A stretch of DNA of 9,388 nt from Bacteroidales bacterium (GTDB lineage: Bacteria > Bacteroidota > Bacteroidia > Bacteroidales > SMBSF77). Of this stretch, positions 1 through 6,332 are shown one piece after another. Position numbers and translations under genes: made by a program. Position 1 is the first letter of the stretch. Each line of letters begins with the position of its first letter. The notes beneath the pieces were generated by a model. It did not search any database, was not told the DNA's origin, and was given only the letters and a program-made list of their open reading frames with translations. Where the stretch lies: positions 1 through 9,388 of the forward strand of contig JAIOTT010000273.1 in assembly GCA_021106655.1 (NCBI GenBank). Direction: 5' to 3'.

Positions 1-1029
1 GATACAGAAACTGATTCTGAGGGAGAGATTGTTATAAATCATCCTTCTGGTGTTTTTGCTTTAGTGACAGAGGATGATTTGGGTAATGAATATACTTTTT
101 TTGATACAAATATAGAGCCAAAGAAAAGAAGTTACAAAACTATACAGACAAACACAACTAGAATAAGGGCAAATGTTCCTAGTGATTATAGAGGTAGCCC
201 CGATGTTGTTATTTATAGCATGAAAGAAGATTCTCCTGGTCGTTATTACCGTAATGAAAAAGAAGATAAGATAGAAGTTAAAGATGTTGGTTATTATGAT
301 ATAGTTTTGAGACCAGGACCTTATTTATTTGTTGTAGTTTATGACAAGTTGGAGTATGGGAAAGCGCTTTACGCTGAGAATGGAAAATTACAGGAAATTA
401 CTATAAATGTTAATATTAGTGATTATATAGTTTCGAGTGATATGTTTTATTTAAACAAGCCAGAGCCCCAAATGACTTTAGCAGACAAGCTTAGCGGCAG
501 TATATTGCTTCAAGTAGAAGAAAATGGAGAGGCTTGGTACGTGGATACTACAGATAAAAAAAGGTATTATATGAAAGATGGGGAAGTCGCCTATGAAATG
601 ATGCGTTCTTTTGGGCTTGGAATCAAGAACGAAGATTTAGCTAAAATTCCAGTTGGCTTTGATACCCGTTTTGACGAAGAAGACTCTGATAATGATAATT
701 TACCTGACAAAATGGAAGAGGCCCTAGGAACAAATTTAAATTCACCTGATAGTGATGGAGATGGTTTTGATGATGATTTGGAGGTAAGAAATAATTTCAA
801 TCCATTGGGAAGTGGTAAATTACCTATAGACGAAGTTTTTTCTGAGAAGTTAAAGGGAAAAATATTACTTCAGGTAGAAGAGAGAGGACAGGCTTGGTAT
901 ATAAATCCAGACGATGGTAAGCGTTATTATATGAAAGATGGGGAGAGCGCTTATAAGATAATGAGATATTTAAGTCTAGGAATAACTAATCAGAATTTGA
1001 GCCAGATTTCAATAGGGAATATAGATTAA
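1..1029 (+). CDS. Secreted/surface protein with duplicated Tyr-rich domain and Asp-rich calcium-type repeat (5' truncated)
   Basis: The reading frame is open from base 1, so the gene begins left of the window; the GTG at 64 is an internal Val codon, since the 21 codons before it read as continuous protein. Counting residues from that Val: 1-135 is a beta-rich region of unknown fold; 142-196 and 262-316 are two copies of one domain, each with ILLQVE, AW-Y, a KRYYMKDG core, a helix and LGI. Between them, at 207-241, is DSDNDNLPDKMEE plus DSDGDGFDDDLE, like thrombospondin type 3/EF-hand-like calcium loops. The protein ends right after the second copy. The duplicated domain occurs, from memory, in exported Patescibacteria proteins, but I know no assigned function. 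A role as a calcium-stabilised extracellular protein is inferred; no catalytic motif is visible. The N-terminus, and hence any signal peptide, is outside the window. Confidence 0.85.
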   Translation, partial: DTETDSEGEIVINHPSGVFALVTEDDLGNEYTFFDTNIEPKKRSYKTIQTNTTRIRANVPSDYRGSPDVVIYSMKEDSPGRYYRNEKEDKIEVKDVGYYDIVLRPGPYLFVVVYDKLEYGKALYAENGKLQEITINVNISDYIVSSDMFYLNKPEPQMTLADKLSGSILLQVEENGEAWYVDTTDKKRYYMKDGEVAYEMMRSFGLGIKNEDLAKIPVGFDTRFDEEDSDNDNLPDKMEEALGTNLNSPDSDGDGFDDDLEVRNNFNPLGSGKLPIDEVFSEKLKGKILLQVEERGQAWYINPDDGKRYYMKDGESAYKIMRYLSLGITNQNLSQISIGNID

Positions 1030-1065
1030 AATAATCTTTACAAAAAAGAAAATTATGTTATCATA

Positions 1066-1098
1066 AAATTAAATACACCGTTTTGGTGTATTTAATTT
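1066..1098 (+). terminator. Perfect 14-bp hairpin between the first gene and tRNA-Gln
   Basis: The arms at 1066-1079 and 1085-1098 are perfect inverted repeats around a 5-nt loop (GTTTT). The stem core is ACACC/GGTGT and the outer part is AT-only. It lies 37 bases after the stop of the first gene and 5 bases before the tRNA. The 3' arm is T-rich but no long T run follows it, so termination may be modest. It could also work on either strand or shape the tRNA 5' leader. Confidence 0.6.
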
Positions 1099-1103
1099 GT
1101 TAT

Positions 1104-1174
1104 TCGGGAATCGTCTAATGGTAGGACACCTGGTTTTGGTCCAGGCAATCGGGGTTCGAATCCCTGTTCCCGAG
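1104..1174 (+). tRNA. tRNA-Gln (anticodon TTG)
   Basis: The full cloverleaf can be drawn by hand. Acceptor stem TCGGGAA (1104-1110) pairs with TTCCCGA (1167-1173), with G1174 as discriminator. The D stem is GTC/GAC around TAATGGTAG. The anticodon stem is CCTGG/CCAGG with loop TTTTGGT, giving TTG at 1136-1138, which reads CAA as Gln. The T arm has loop TTCGAAT with a 5-bp stem that includes one G-T pair. No CCA is encoded (CTA follows), so the tail must be added by a nucleotidyltransferase. A terminator follows at once. The T loop and acceptor 3' arm resemble parts of the repeat modules at 1615 and 2936. Confidence 0.95.
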
Positions 1175-1178
1175 CTAT

Positions 1179-1208
1179 AAAAATACGGCTAATTTTAGCC
1201 ATATTTTT
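1179..1208 (+). terminator. Rho-independent terminator of tRNA-Gln
   Basis: The stem 1179-1191/1196-1208 has GGCTA/TAGCC around an ATTT loop, one C-A mismatch, then an AAAAATA/TATTTTT extension that supplies the T run. It starts four bases after the tRNA discriminator. The same GCTAATTTTAGC core recurs in the terminator at 1648-1679. Confidence 0.8.
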
Positions 1209-1244
1209 GTATAGACCAGACAAGTGTTTAAATCAAGGTTTTTA

Positions 1245-1250
1245 TATAAT
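1245..1250 (+). promoter_or_regulatory. Possible -10 box for the cupin gene
   Basis: A perfect TATAAT lies just past the tRNA terminator and would place a transcript start near 1257. An AAGGAG sequence follows at 1294-1299. No convincing -35 hexamer is present and the region is AT-rich, so the match could be chance. Confidence 0.35.
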
Positions 1251-1293
1251 ATTTTTTTTATTATATACTATAAGTGTAATAATTATAAATAAT

Positions 1294-1299
1294 AAGGAG
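1294..1299 (+). promoter_or_regulatory. Shine-Dalgarno-like AAGGAG before the cupin
   Basis: AAGGAG is followed by TGG and then ATT at 1303. It is the only strong Shine-Dalgarno match directly upstream of a plausible start in this window; the other genes have none. Spacing to ATT is three bases, short but possible. It supports a start near 1303 over the TTG at 1207. Confidence 0.4.
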
Positions 1300-1302
1300 T
1301 GG

Positions 1303-1617
1303 ATTAAAGGCAAGAGTTATCGAAAAAGAATTTTATTAGATAATTTTAATGAGTCAATTAATTTAATTGAAGATGTTATAGTGCAAGCTAATGGAGTTGT
1401 TCCTCTGCATGCTCATGATTTTACAGATGAAATTTTTTATATTGTAAAAAACTCGGCTATTATGATTGTTGAAGATAGAAAATTTAAAGTTAGTGCTGGT
1501 GATATGATTTGTGTAAATAAAAAAGAAGAGCATGGTTTTGAAAATAAAGGTGATTTAGAGCTAAAAATGTTTGTTATGAAAATTAATTTTCAAAAGGGAG
1601 ATTCTTATTTAAAATAG
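1303..1617 (+). CDS. Small single-domain cupin protein (non-AUG or uncertain start)
   Basis: The protein is a compact cupin beta-barrel. Motif 1 is a Gly followed by HAHDFTDEIFYI, with the usual HxH...E metal ligands; motif 2 is GDMICVNKKEEHGFEN with the His and Asn expected there. It should bind one divalent metal; the substrate is not readable. The start is the problem. The first in-frame ATG lies inside the barrel. The open frame reaches back to a TTG at 1207, but that codon sits inside the tRNA terminator and would add about 32 residues resembling a chance hydrophobic stretch. I prefer ATT at 1303, four bases after an AAGGAG, which begins IKGKSYRKRI as a normal cupin N-terminus would. A decayed gene that lost its ATG is the alternative. 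Its stop TAG forms the first three bases of repeat module A. Confidence 0.7.
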   Translation: MKGKSYRKRILLDNFNESINLIEDVIVQANGVVPLHAHDFTDEIFYIVKNSAIMIVEDRKFKVSAGDMICVNKKEEHGFENKGDLELKMFVMKINFQKGDSYLK

Positions 1618-1679
1618 TTCGAACATTGTTTACGATCCCGAGCATCAAAAAAATAACGCTAATTTTAGCGTTATTTTTT
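1615..1679 (+). repeat. Repeat module A: tRNA-tail-like sequence plus terminator
   Basis: The module runs from the cupin stop codon to the end of a strong terminator. It starts TAGTTCG, has CGAGCA after 17 bases, then an A-rich bridge and a hairpin. Ungapped alignment to module B (2936-3000) gives 48 matches in 65 by hand count, with identical spacing throughout. GTTCGAA and TCCCGAGC also occur in the T loop and 3' acceptor end of tRNA-Gln (1154-1175), with 7 bases between them there and 12 here. It looks like a degenerate copy of a tRNA 3' end with its terminator, but it cannot fold as a tRNA. Confidence 0.6.
1648..1679 (+). terminator. Rho-independent terminator after the cupin
   Basis: The 14-bp perfect stem 1648-1661/1666-1679 (core TAACGCTA/TAGCGTTA) has an ATTT loop, and its 3' arm ends in a T run. 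It ends the cupin transcript before the pilin promoter and forms the 3' half of module A. Confidence 0.85.
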
Positions 1680-1720
1680 ATACCATATTTAAATGTGTAC
1701 TAGAGTAAAATGATTGTATT

Positions 1721-1729
1721 TGGTATAAT
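1721..1729 (+). promoter_or_regulatory. Extended -10 promoter of the pilin gene
   Basis: TGGTATAAT combines the TGn extension with a perfect TATAAT (1724-1729). The pilin ATG begins seven bases after its last T, exactly where transcription would start. The mRNA is therefore probably leaderless, in keeping with the lack of any Shine-Dalgarno sequence. No good -35 hexamer is visible, which is common for extended -10 promoters. Confidence 0.65.
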
Positions 1730-1735
1730 TTAAAT

Positions 1736-2776
1736 ATGATAATTTATAATTTAAAAAATAATAAAAAAGGATTTACATTGATTGAGCTTTTGATCGTTAT
1801 TGCTGTAATTGCAGTTATTTCAGCAGTTGTTTTTATAGCCTTGGATCCGTTAACTAGATTTAAAGATGCTAGAGATACTCAAAGGTGGAGCGATTTAGTT
1901 TCTACAATTGATGCAATAAAGCTTTATCAAATTGATAATAGTGGACATTTTCCTTCTGGTATAGATGAAAATTGGAGAATGCTTGGAACAGACATGAGTG
2001 GTTGCGATGTTGATTGTGGAGGGGCTGTGTCAGTTGATTCAACAGATATTTCTGTTAGAGTTATATCAAGCACAGACGATGCAGAAGAAAGAGATCCTCC
2101 TGGAGGATTTATTTCGAGAGCTAGTACAGATTTAGAATTAGTTGATGATGATGCGACTGAGCAAGAGGTCGGTATTAGATTTCAATCAATTAATATTCCA
2201 AATGGAGCAACTGTTAATAGTGTTTATATAGAATTTACAGTTGACGAGGTAGATTCCGGTATAACAAATTTAGTTTTTTATGGACAAGACATTGATGATG
2301 CTGATAATTTTTCTGATACTTCTGGAGATATATCATCTAGAACAAAAACTAGTGCTAATGTTTCTTGGAGTAATATTTTGTCTTGGGATACAGTTGGTGA
2401 AACTAAAACTTCTTCAAATCTTGCTCCAATTGTTCAAGAAATTATTAATAGAGCAGGTTGGAGTAGCGGGAATGATATTGTTTTTATAATTACAGGATCT
2501 GGAGAAAGAACAGCAGAAGCTTATGATAGTGGTAGTTTAGATGCTCCTCTTTTGTTAGTAAATTATAGCACTACAACTTCAAGCGGAGGCATAACCTTGG
2601 AATCTGCCTGTTTGGATTTATCAACAGTTTTATCTTCAAAATTAAGCAGTATCCCATACGATCCATCTTTTGGAAGTTCTGAAAAAACATACTATGCTAT
2701 TCAAAGAAAAAGCAACGGGATTTTAGAACTTTATTCATGCAGTGCTGAAGGGGGAGTTATTAATATTTTTAGATAG
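1736..2776 (+). CDS. Type IV pilin-like protein with a large inserted beta-sandwich domain
   Basis: Residues 11-36 form a class III (type IV pilin) leader: short basic N-terminus, cleavage expected between Gly12 and Phe13 in KGFTLIELL, Glu17 at mature position 5, then a hydrophobic helix. The helix continues through DPLTRFKDARDTQRW to about residue 68, as in Patescibacteria pilins, followed by a GTDMSGCDVDC segment. Residues 98-278 are unlike a pilin: a beta-rich block with STDDAEE, EVGIRFQ, IPNGATVNSVYIEFTVDE, IVQEIINRAGWSSGND and a final PLLLVNY. From memory this resembles a secreted-protein domain with a DDAEE start and PLLLV-Y end. Pilin sequence then resumes at 286 (ITLESACLDL, IPYDP, KTYYAIQR), with Cys292 and Cys335 able to pair. 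The total of 346 residues is about twice a usual pilin of this type. The insert probably projects from the fibre. No assembly genes are nearby. Confidence 0.88.
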   Translation: MIIYNLKNNKKGFTLIELLIVIAVIAVISAVVFIALDPLTRFKDARDTQRWSDLVSTIDAIKLYQIDNSGHFPSGIDENWRMLGTDMSGCDVDCGGAVSVDSTDISVRVISSTDDAEERDPPGGFISRASTDLELVDDDATEQEVGIRFQSINIPNGATVNSVYIEFTVDEVDSGITNLVFYGQDIDDADNFSDTSGDISSRTKTSANVSWSNILSWDTVGETKTSSNLAPIVQEIINRAGWSSGNDIVFIITGSGERTAEAYDSGSLDAPLLLVNYSTTTSSGGITLESACLDLSTVLSSKLSSIPYDPSFGSSEKTYYAIQRKSNGILELYSCSAEGGVINIFR

Positions 2777-2795
2777 TTAAAATTAATTCATTGTC

Positions 2796-2847
2796 ATATT
2801 CTCACAAGAGACCATGCACGGAGCAAAGCGGAGCATGGAGAGAATAT
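2796..2847. repeat. GC-rich nested palindromic element (REP-like)
   Basis: An outer 8-bp stem ATATTCTC/GAGAATAT (2796-2803/2840-2847) encloses an inner 6-bp stem CCATGC/GCATGG (2812-2817/2833-2838). The 15-base apical loop contains part of a direct repeat, CGGAGCA at 2819-2825 and 2829-2835. A small CTC-ACAA-GAG hairpin is possible on the 5' side. The core is much richer in GC than its surroundings. TATTATTTTTT follows, so as RNA it may also terminate the pilin transcript. It resembles a REP-type palindrome or small structured RNA; only one copy is in this window. Confidence 0.55.
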
Positions 2848-2935
2848 TATTTTTTGAAATTTAGTTTATATAAAAACATCTTATTTCGTTTTTATTTGAA
2901 GTTTTATTTTTTGTAATTTTAAAGAGCTTAATTTT

Positions 2936-3000
2936 TAGTTCGGATACAGTTGATTACTCCGAGCAAATTAAAAATAACATTAGTTCTAGCGTTATTTTTT
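2936..3000 (+). repeat. Repeat module B: tRNA-tail-like sequence plus terminator
   Basis: This is the second copy of the module at 1615-1679, aligned without gaps (48 of 65 positions by hand). The head TAGTTCG, the CGAGCA block and the terminator are shared; the 17 bases between head and CGAGC and the A-rich bridge have diverged. Several differences in the hairpin are transitions. It lies about 160 bases after the pilin stop, whereas module A abuts the cupin stop. Confidence 0.6.
2970..3000 (+). terminator. Rho-independent terminator within module B
   Basis: The arms AAAAATAAC and GTTATTTTT pair fully, then one A-C mismatch and one T-G wobble lead to a TTA/TAG-type top with a GTTC loop. A T run follows. 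The right arm is the same as in the 1648-1679 terminator; the left arm carries the substitutions, so this copy is somewhat weakened. Confidence 0.7.
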
Positions 3001-3082
3001 TAGTTTATATTTTGTGCACTAAATAGCTTTTGCTAAATTTGAGAGAATAAATATAAAAATTGTTAAAAACAGCAAAATATTA

Positions 3083-3126
3083 TATAATATATTTATAAGA
3101 TTTGACATTACATTGTTAAATATAAT
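3083..3126 (+). promoter_or_regulatory. Probable promoter region of the surface-protein operon
   Basis: Perfect TATAAT hexamers lie at 3083-3088 and 3121-3126, with a third at 3134-3139 almost touching the ATG at 3143. A consensus -35, TTGACA, is at 3102-3107, but its spacing to the second TATAAT is only 13 bases. Which pair is used cannot be settled from sequence. No Shine-Dalgarno sequence precedes the ATG. Confidence 0.45.
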
Positions 3127-3142
3127 TAATAATTATAATAAT

Positions 3143-6004
3143 ATGAATAGACAAAAATTAATTAAAATTGTAGATGGATTTGGAACAGGTACGAAATTTT
3201 TACTTGGTACTATAATCATTTCAGTAACAAGTTTTGTTTACGTTGCTTTTGCAGTTCCGCCTGATTCGCCTTATAATCTTGGAGAAACACTATCGCCAGC
3301 TTGTGCGCCAGGTGATACTAATTGTACAGTAGATACTCCGCAAGAAGAAAATGTTTATCTAACTGATATTGCTGGAATAACTTCAGATCAAGGAGATATT
3401 ATTTATTTTAATGGAACTGATTGGATGGATCTTGCTCCTGGTACAAGTGGACAATATTTAAAAACAAATGGAGCTGGAGCAAACCCTGGTTGGGCAGATA
3501 GCACTGCAGAAACATCAATTTTTACAACAGTGATTTTAGCAGAGGTTGAAAGTGGTTCTGACAATGATTTGTGTTACGTTGTGGAAACGGATTCTTATTA
3601 CAGATACGAGGCAAGTGGAAGTTCTTATACTGACGATAATACTTTTGTGCTTTCTACAGGTGATGGTGGAAATACAAGGTGGTTGGGGGTGTCTGGCCAA
3701 TATATTGTGGGTAGCGTCAGCGTTAACAAGGCTTTAAACTTGTCAATAGAATTTATAACTTCAGATTATGGCGCTTCTGAGACTTGGTTATTCAATCAAC
3801 TGCATGCAGATACTGATTCGGATGATTTAACTATTACTTTTCCAACACCGGCGAATATGGTTTATTTTCCAGAAGGAGCCTCTCGTATAATTATGAATAT
3901 TGGTTCAGGAAGATTATTTTTAAATCCAAATGGAAATACAGTAGAAGGTGCAAATACTCAGTGGGTAATTGCTAATGGTGGATTTATGGAATTCACAAAA
4001 GTAGGTTCTGATATTAAAATTCTTTCGAGCCAATATGCATATGTTAACCAAGAGCCAGATGATATTTCTAATCTTGAAATATGGTTAGATCCAGAGTTAG
4101 GCGTAACCGAGAGCGGAGGAGTTATTTCTCAATGGATAAGTCAAGACTCAAATTCAAGAACATTTACTCAGGCCGCAGGAGACAACCAACCAGCAATAAA
4201 TACTAATGATTTAAATGGGAGAGTAACAGTTGAAAACACTGATAATGATTATATGAGTGCTGGAACAGGATTTAATGTGTTTAGCAATACTGCTGGAAGA
4301 GGATTATATGGCATTGGATTAGTTTATACAACTAATACCGGATATGATTATATAATAGGCAAATCACAATTAGATCAACGAGCGTGGAGAATGGGACAGA
4401 GAAGAAGTTATATTTATGATGAAAAAGATGGAAGTCCTTCTTCTTATGCTACACAAGGAATTTCCACTAATGAATGGCAAATAATGGAATGGGCATGGAC
4501 ACCGGGAGAGGGGATTAAAATTTTTATCAACGGCATTAAACAAGCAACAGGTGGAACAACCGTTGCAACAATAGATACTGATTGCACTACAGCCTTACAA
4601 TTATTTGATTTACAAGAAGGTGGAGATTTTGATGGTAAAATTGCTGAGTTAGCTATTTATTCTGATGTTCCAACAAATTCAGAAAGACAAAATTTAAGAA
4701 ATTATTTATCTACCAAGTTTGCTTTGCAAAATATTGGTGAAAATGCGATTGCTGAAGTGGATGAACCGAATAAAATTACTGTTGCAAAAGAAGGGGGAGA
4801 CTATACAGTTTTGGCAGATGCTCTCGCATCAATTACAGATGCTTCGAATTCCAATAGGTATGTAATTGTTCTTGGCCAAGGTGAGTGGACAGAGGATGTT
4901 ACTATTCCAGATTATGTTTATATTACTGGTAGAAGTTCTGGATCTGTGATTAATGGACAGGTAACCTTTGATAGTGCAAATTTTTCAAAAATTCAAAATT
5001 TAAAGGTAAAAAACTCCAATGAAATTCCAATAATATTTAATGGTCCTGGTAAGTATTATATGTTGGATTCAACGGTGATTGGAACATGGATTTCAAATGG
5101 CGATACTTATAAAGCTCTTTATGATGTGCAAGAAGGAAATGTCTCGTTAACTAATGTTTCAAATATATCAGTACAAATTAATCATACTGCTGGTAACGAT
5201 CAACAAACCATATATCATATTACCGGCTCGAGTAACGCAAGCTTGAAATCGTTTTCCTGTACTCATGCTATCTCCACTTATGACACTGATGATGATGTTT
5301 CTGTTGTAATGTCTGACAATACAAACGATAGCACTTTGCCAGAAATAAAAAACGGATATATTTCTTTTGAGTTTGCTGGTACAAATCATGCTAATGATGT
5401 AGTTCCTTTCTATTCATTAGCTTCGACTCATGATTATAGAATAAGTTTAAATCAAATTGATATAAAAGTCTCTGGAACAACTACTGGTAATTTTGATTAT
5501 TTTGGAGCATTTATCTATAATACAGCTGTTGGTGAAACTTGTGTTATGTCACTTGAAAATAATGATACTCATTGGACTGGGGCAGGCATTGCAGACGACG
5601 ATATTAATTTGGCTGTTGCTCATCAGGGAGCAGGAGTTTCTACTGTCAACATGATTGATGATTTTTTTGAAATGGGAACAGATATTTTTCCTGCTGTTGG
5701 AGGAGGTGCTGTTGCTAGTAATGAAACTGTAAATTATAAAATTAATAATTCATTCGGAAGTAGTAAAATGAATGGAGATTTTTTACCAGAGAATGATGGC
5801 ACTCAAAATATTGGTTCTGCGAGTATAGAATGGGATGCTTATATAGATGATGTTGATGTAGATACGATTACAGTTAATGATTTGTTTAATGCGCCAAGTG
5901 GCTCTGATGCACCTGGAAGTCCACAGGGGGGAACTGTTTATTTTGATACAGATGATAATAAATTAAAAGTTTACAATGGCTCTACCTGGGAAGACATGAA
6001 TTAA
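3143..6004 (+). CDS. Large exported surface protein with LamG-like and beta-helix-like regions and phage-tail-like ends
   Basis: I start at ATG 3143; the in-frame TTG at 3113 would add ten Asn/Ile-rich residues. Residues here count from that TTG (subtract 10 for the ATG). A signal peptide with a hydrophobic core at 29-47 ends VAFA before VPPDSPYN, followed by ETLSPACAPGDTNCTV, a motif remembered from Patescibacteria surface proteins. Residues 84-127 (GDIIYFNGTDWMDLAPG, TSGQYLKTNGAGANPGW) resemble phage tail-fibre repeats. Residues 320-535 (NLEIWLDPELGV, FINGIKQATG, FDGKIAELAIYSDVP) look like a LamG/concanavalin-type jelly roll. From 552 (ITVAKEGGDYTVLADAL, VYITGRSSGSVING) it resembles a pectate-lyase-type beta-helix. 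The C-terminus (NIGSASIEWDAYIDDVDV, GTVYFDTDDNKLKVYNG) is again tail-fibre-like. First gene of a three-gene operon. No catalytic set is evident, so adhesion or glycan binding is the likeliest role, by inference. Confidence 0.85.
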   Translation: MNRQKLIKIVDGFGTGTKFLLGTIIISVTSFVYVAFAVPPDSPYNLGETLSPACAPGDTNCTVDTPQEENVYLTDIAGITSDQGDIIYFNGTDWMDLAPGTSGQYLKTNGAGANPGWADSTAETSIFTTVILAEVESGSDNDLCYVVETDSYYRYEASGSSYTDDNTFVLSTGDGGNTRWLGVSGQYIVGSVSVNKALNLSIEFITSDYGASETWLFNQLHADTDSDDLTITFPTPANMVYFPEGASRIIMNIGSGRLFLNPNGNTVEGANTQWVIANGGFMEFTKVGSDIKILSSQYAYVNQEPDDISNLEIWLDPELGVTESGGVISQWISQDSNSRTFTQAAGDNQPAINTNDLNGRVTVENTDNDYMSAGTGFNVFSNTAGRGLYGIGLVYTTNTGYDYIIGKSQLDQRAWRMGQRRSYIYDEKDGSPSSYATQGISTNEWQIMEWAWTPGEGIKIFINGIKQATGGTTVATIDTDCTTALQLFDLQEGGDFDGKIAELAIYSDVPTNSERQNLRNYLSTKFALQNIGENAIAEVDEPNKITVAKEGGDYTVLADALASITDASNSNRYVIVLGQGEWTEDVTIPDYVYITGRSSGSVINGQVTFDSANFSKIQNLKVKNSNEIPIIFNGPGKYYMLDSTVIGTWISNGDTYKALYDVQEGNVSLTNVSNISVQINHTAGNDQQTIYHITGSSNASLKSFSCTHAISTYDTDDDVSVVMSDNTNDSTLPEIKNGYISFEFAGTNHANDVVPFYSLASTHDYRISLNQIDIKVSGTTTGNFDYFGAFIYNTAVGETCVMSLENNDTHWTGAGIADDDINLAVAHQGAGVSTVNMIDDFFEMGTDIFPAVGGGAVASNETVNYKINNSFGSSKMNGDFLPENDGTQNIGSASIEWDAYIDDVDVDTITVNDLFNAPSGSDAPGSPQGGTVYFDTDDNKLKVYNGSTWEDMN

Positions 6005-6014
6005 AATTTATTTT

Positions 6015-6311
6015 ATGGTTAAGAATAATTTTATGAATAAGTTAAATCAAAAAATTATTATATTTTTTTGTGTTAGTGTTTGGATTGGTTTTTCAATTGG
6101 TTATATTATTATAGATCAGTTACAAGAATCTAAGTCAAAACAGGTTGAAAAGGCATATAAAACAGGAGGAAGTAATGCTGTCGAAATAATCATTAATGAG
6201 GCTAAAAAGTGTAAACCCGTGTCATTGTTTAGTGGCGAAAAAAAGATTAAAGTTGTGGCTGTTGAGTGTTTGCGTGAAAATCAATTTGAGCAAGTGAAAA
6301 ATCAAGAATAA
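6015..6311 (+). CDS. Small single-pass membrane protein of unknown function
   Basis: The protein has 98 residues. A basic N-terminus is followed by one hydrophobic segment at about 13-33 (KIIIFFCVSVWIGFSIGYII), then a Lys/Glu-rich, probably helical part and a short C-terminal region with Cys66 and Cys85, which could form a disulfide outside the membrane. GGSNAVEIIINEAKKC and IKVVAVECL are its most distinctive strings. I do not recognise the family. ATG 6015 lies ten bases after the previous stop; an in-frame ATG at 6033 is an equally possible start. The next gene begins 21 bases downstream with no terminator between, so it is probably co-transcribed with both neighbours and may help export, assemble or anchor them. 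That role is inference from position only. Confidence 0.75.
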   Translation: MVKNNFMNKLNQKIIIFFCVSVWIGFSIGYIIIDQLQESKSKQVEKAYKTGGSNAVEIIINEAKKCKPVSLFSGEKKIKVVAVECLRENQFEQVKNQE

Positions 6312-6332
6312 CAAAAATTAAAGTTAATTTTC

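Larger units (their letters stand above)
2777..3112. other. Intergenic region between the pilin and the surface-protein operon
   Basis: This 336-base stretch has no supportable gene on either strand. It holds a GC-rich nested palindrome (2796-2847), an AT-rich stretch to about 2935, repeat module B with its terminator (2936-3000), and the AT-rich promoter region of the operon. Two transcription-ending structures in a row downstream of one gene is more than that gene needs. Confidence 0.7.

Noticed and set aside
591..800. Minus-strand open frame of about 69 codons inside the first gene
   Set aside because: It is antisense to the conserved domain and Asp-rich repeat of a clearly coding frame; its Ser/Lys-rich translation is what reversed Asp/Glu codons give, and it has no promoter.
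2280..2489. Leu/Ile-rich plus-strand frame inside the pilin insert
   Set aside because: It is a frame-shifted reading of the beta-domain; the hydrophobic content comes from reading T-rich codons off frame.
1615..3000. Integron cassettes with attC sites
   Set aside because: The modules lack attC-type R'/R'' core sites with GTTRRRY and its complement flanking the element, and no integron integrase is in the window.
5168..5389. Short open frames overlapping the large surface protein, also at 3546-3737 (plus strand)
   Set aside because: They lie wholly within a well-supported coding frame, have no recognisable domain, and their composition is that of shifted or antisense codons.
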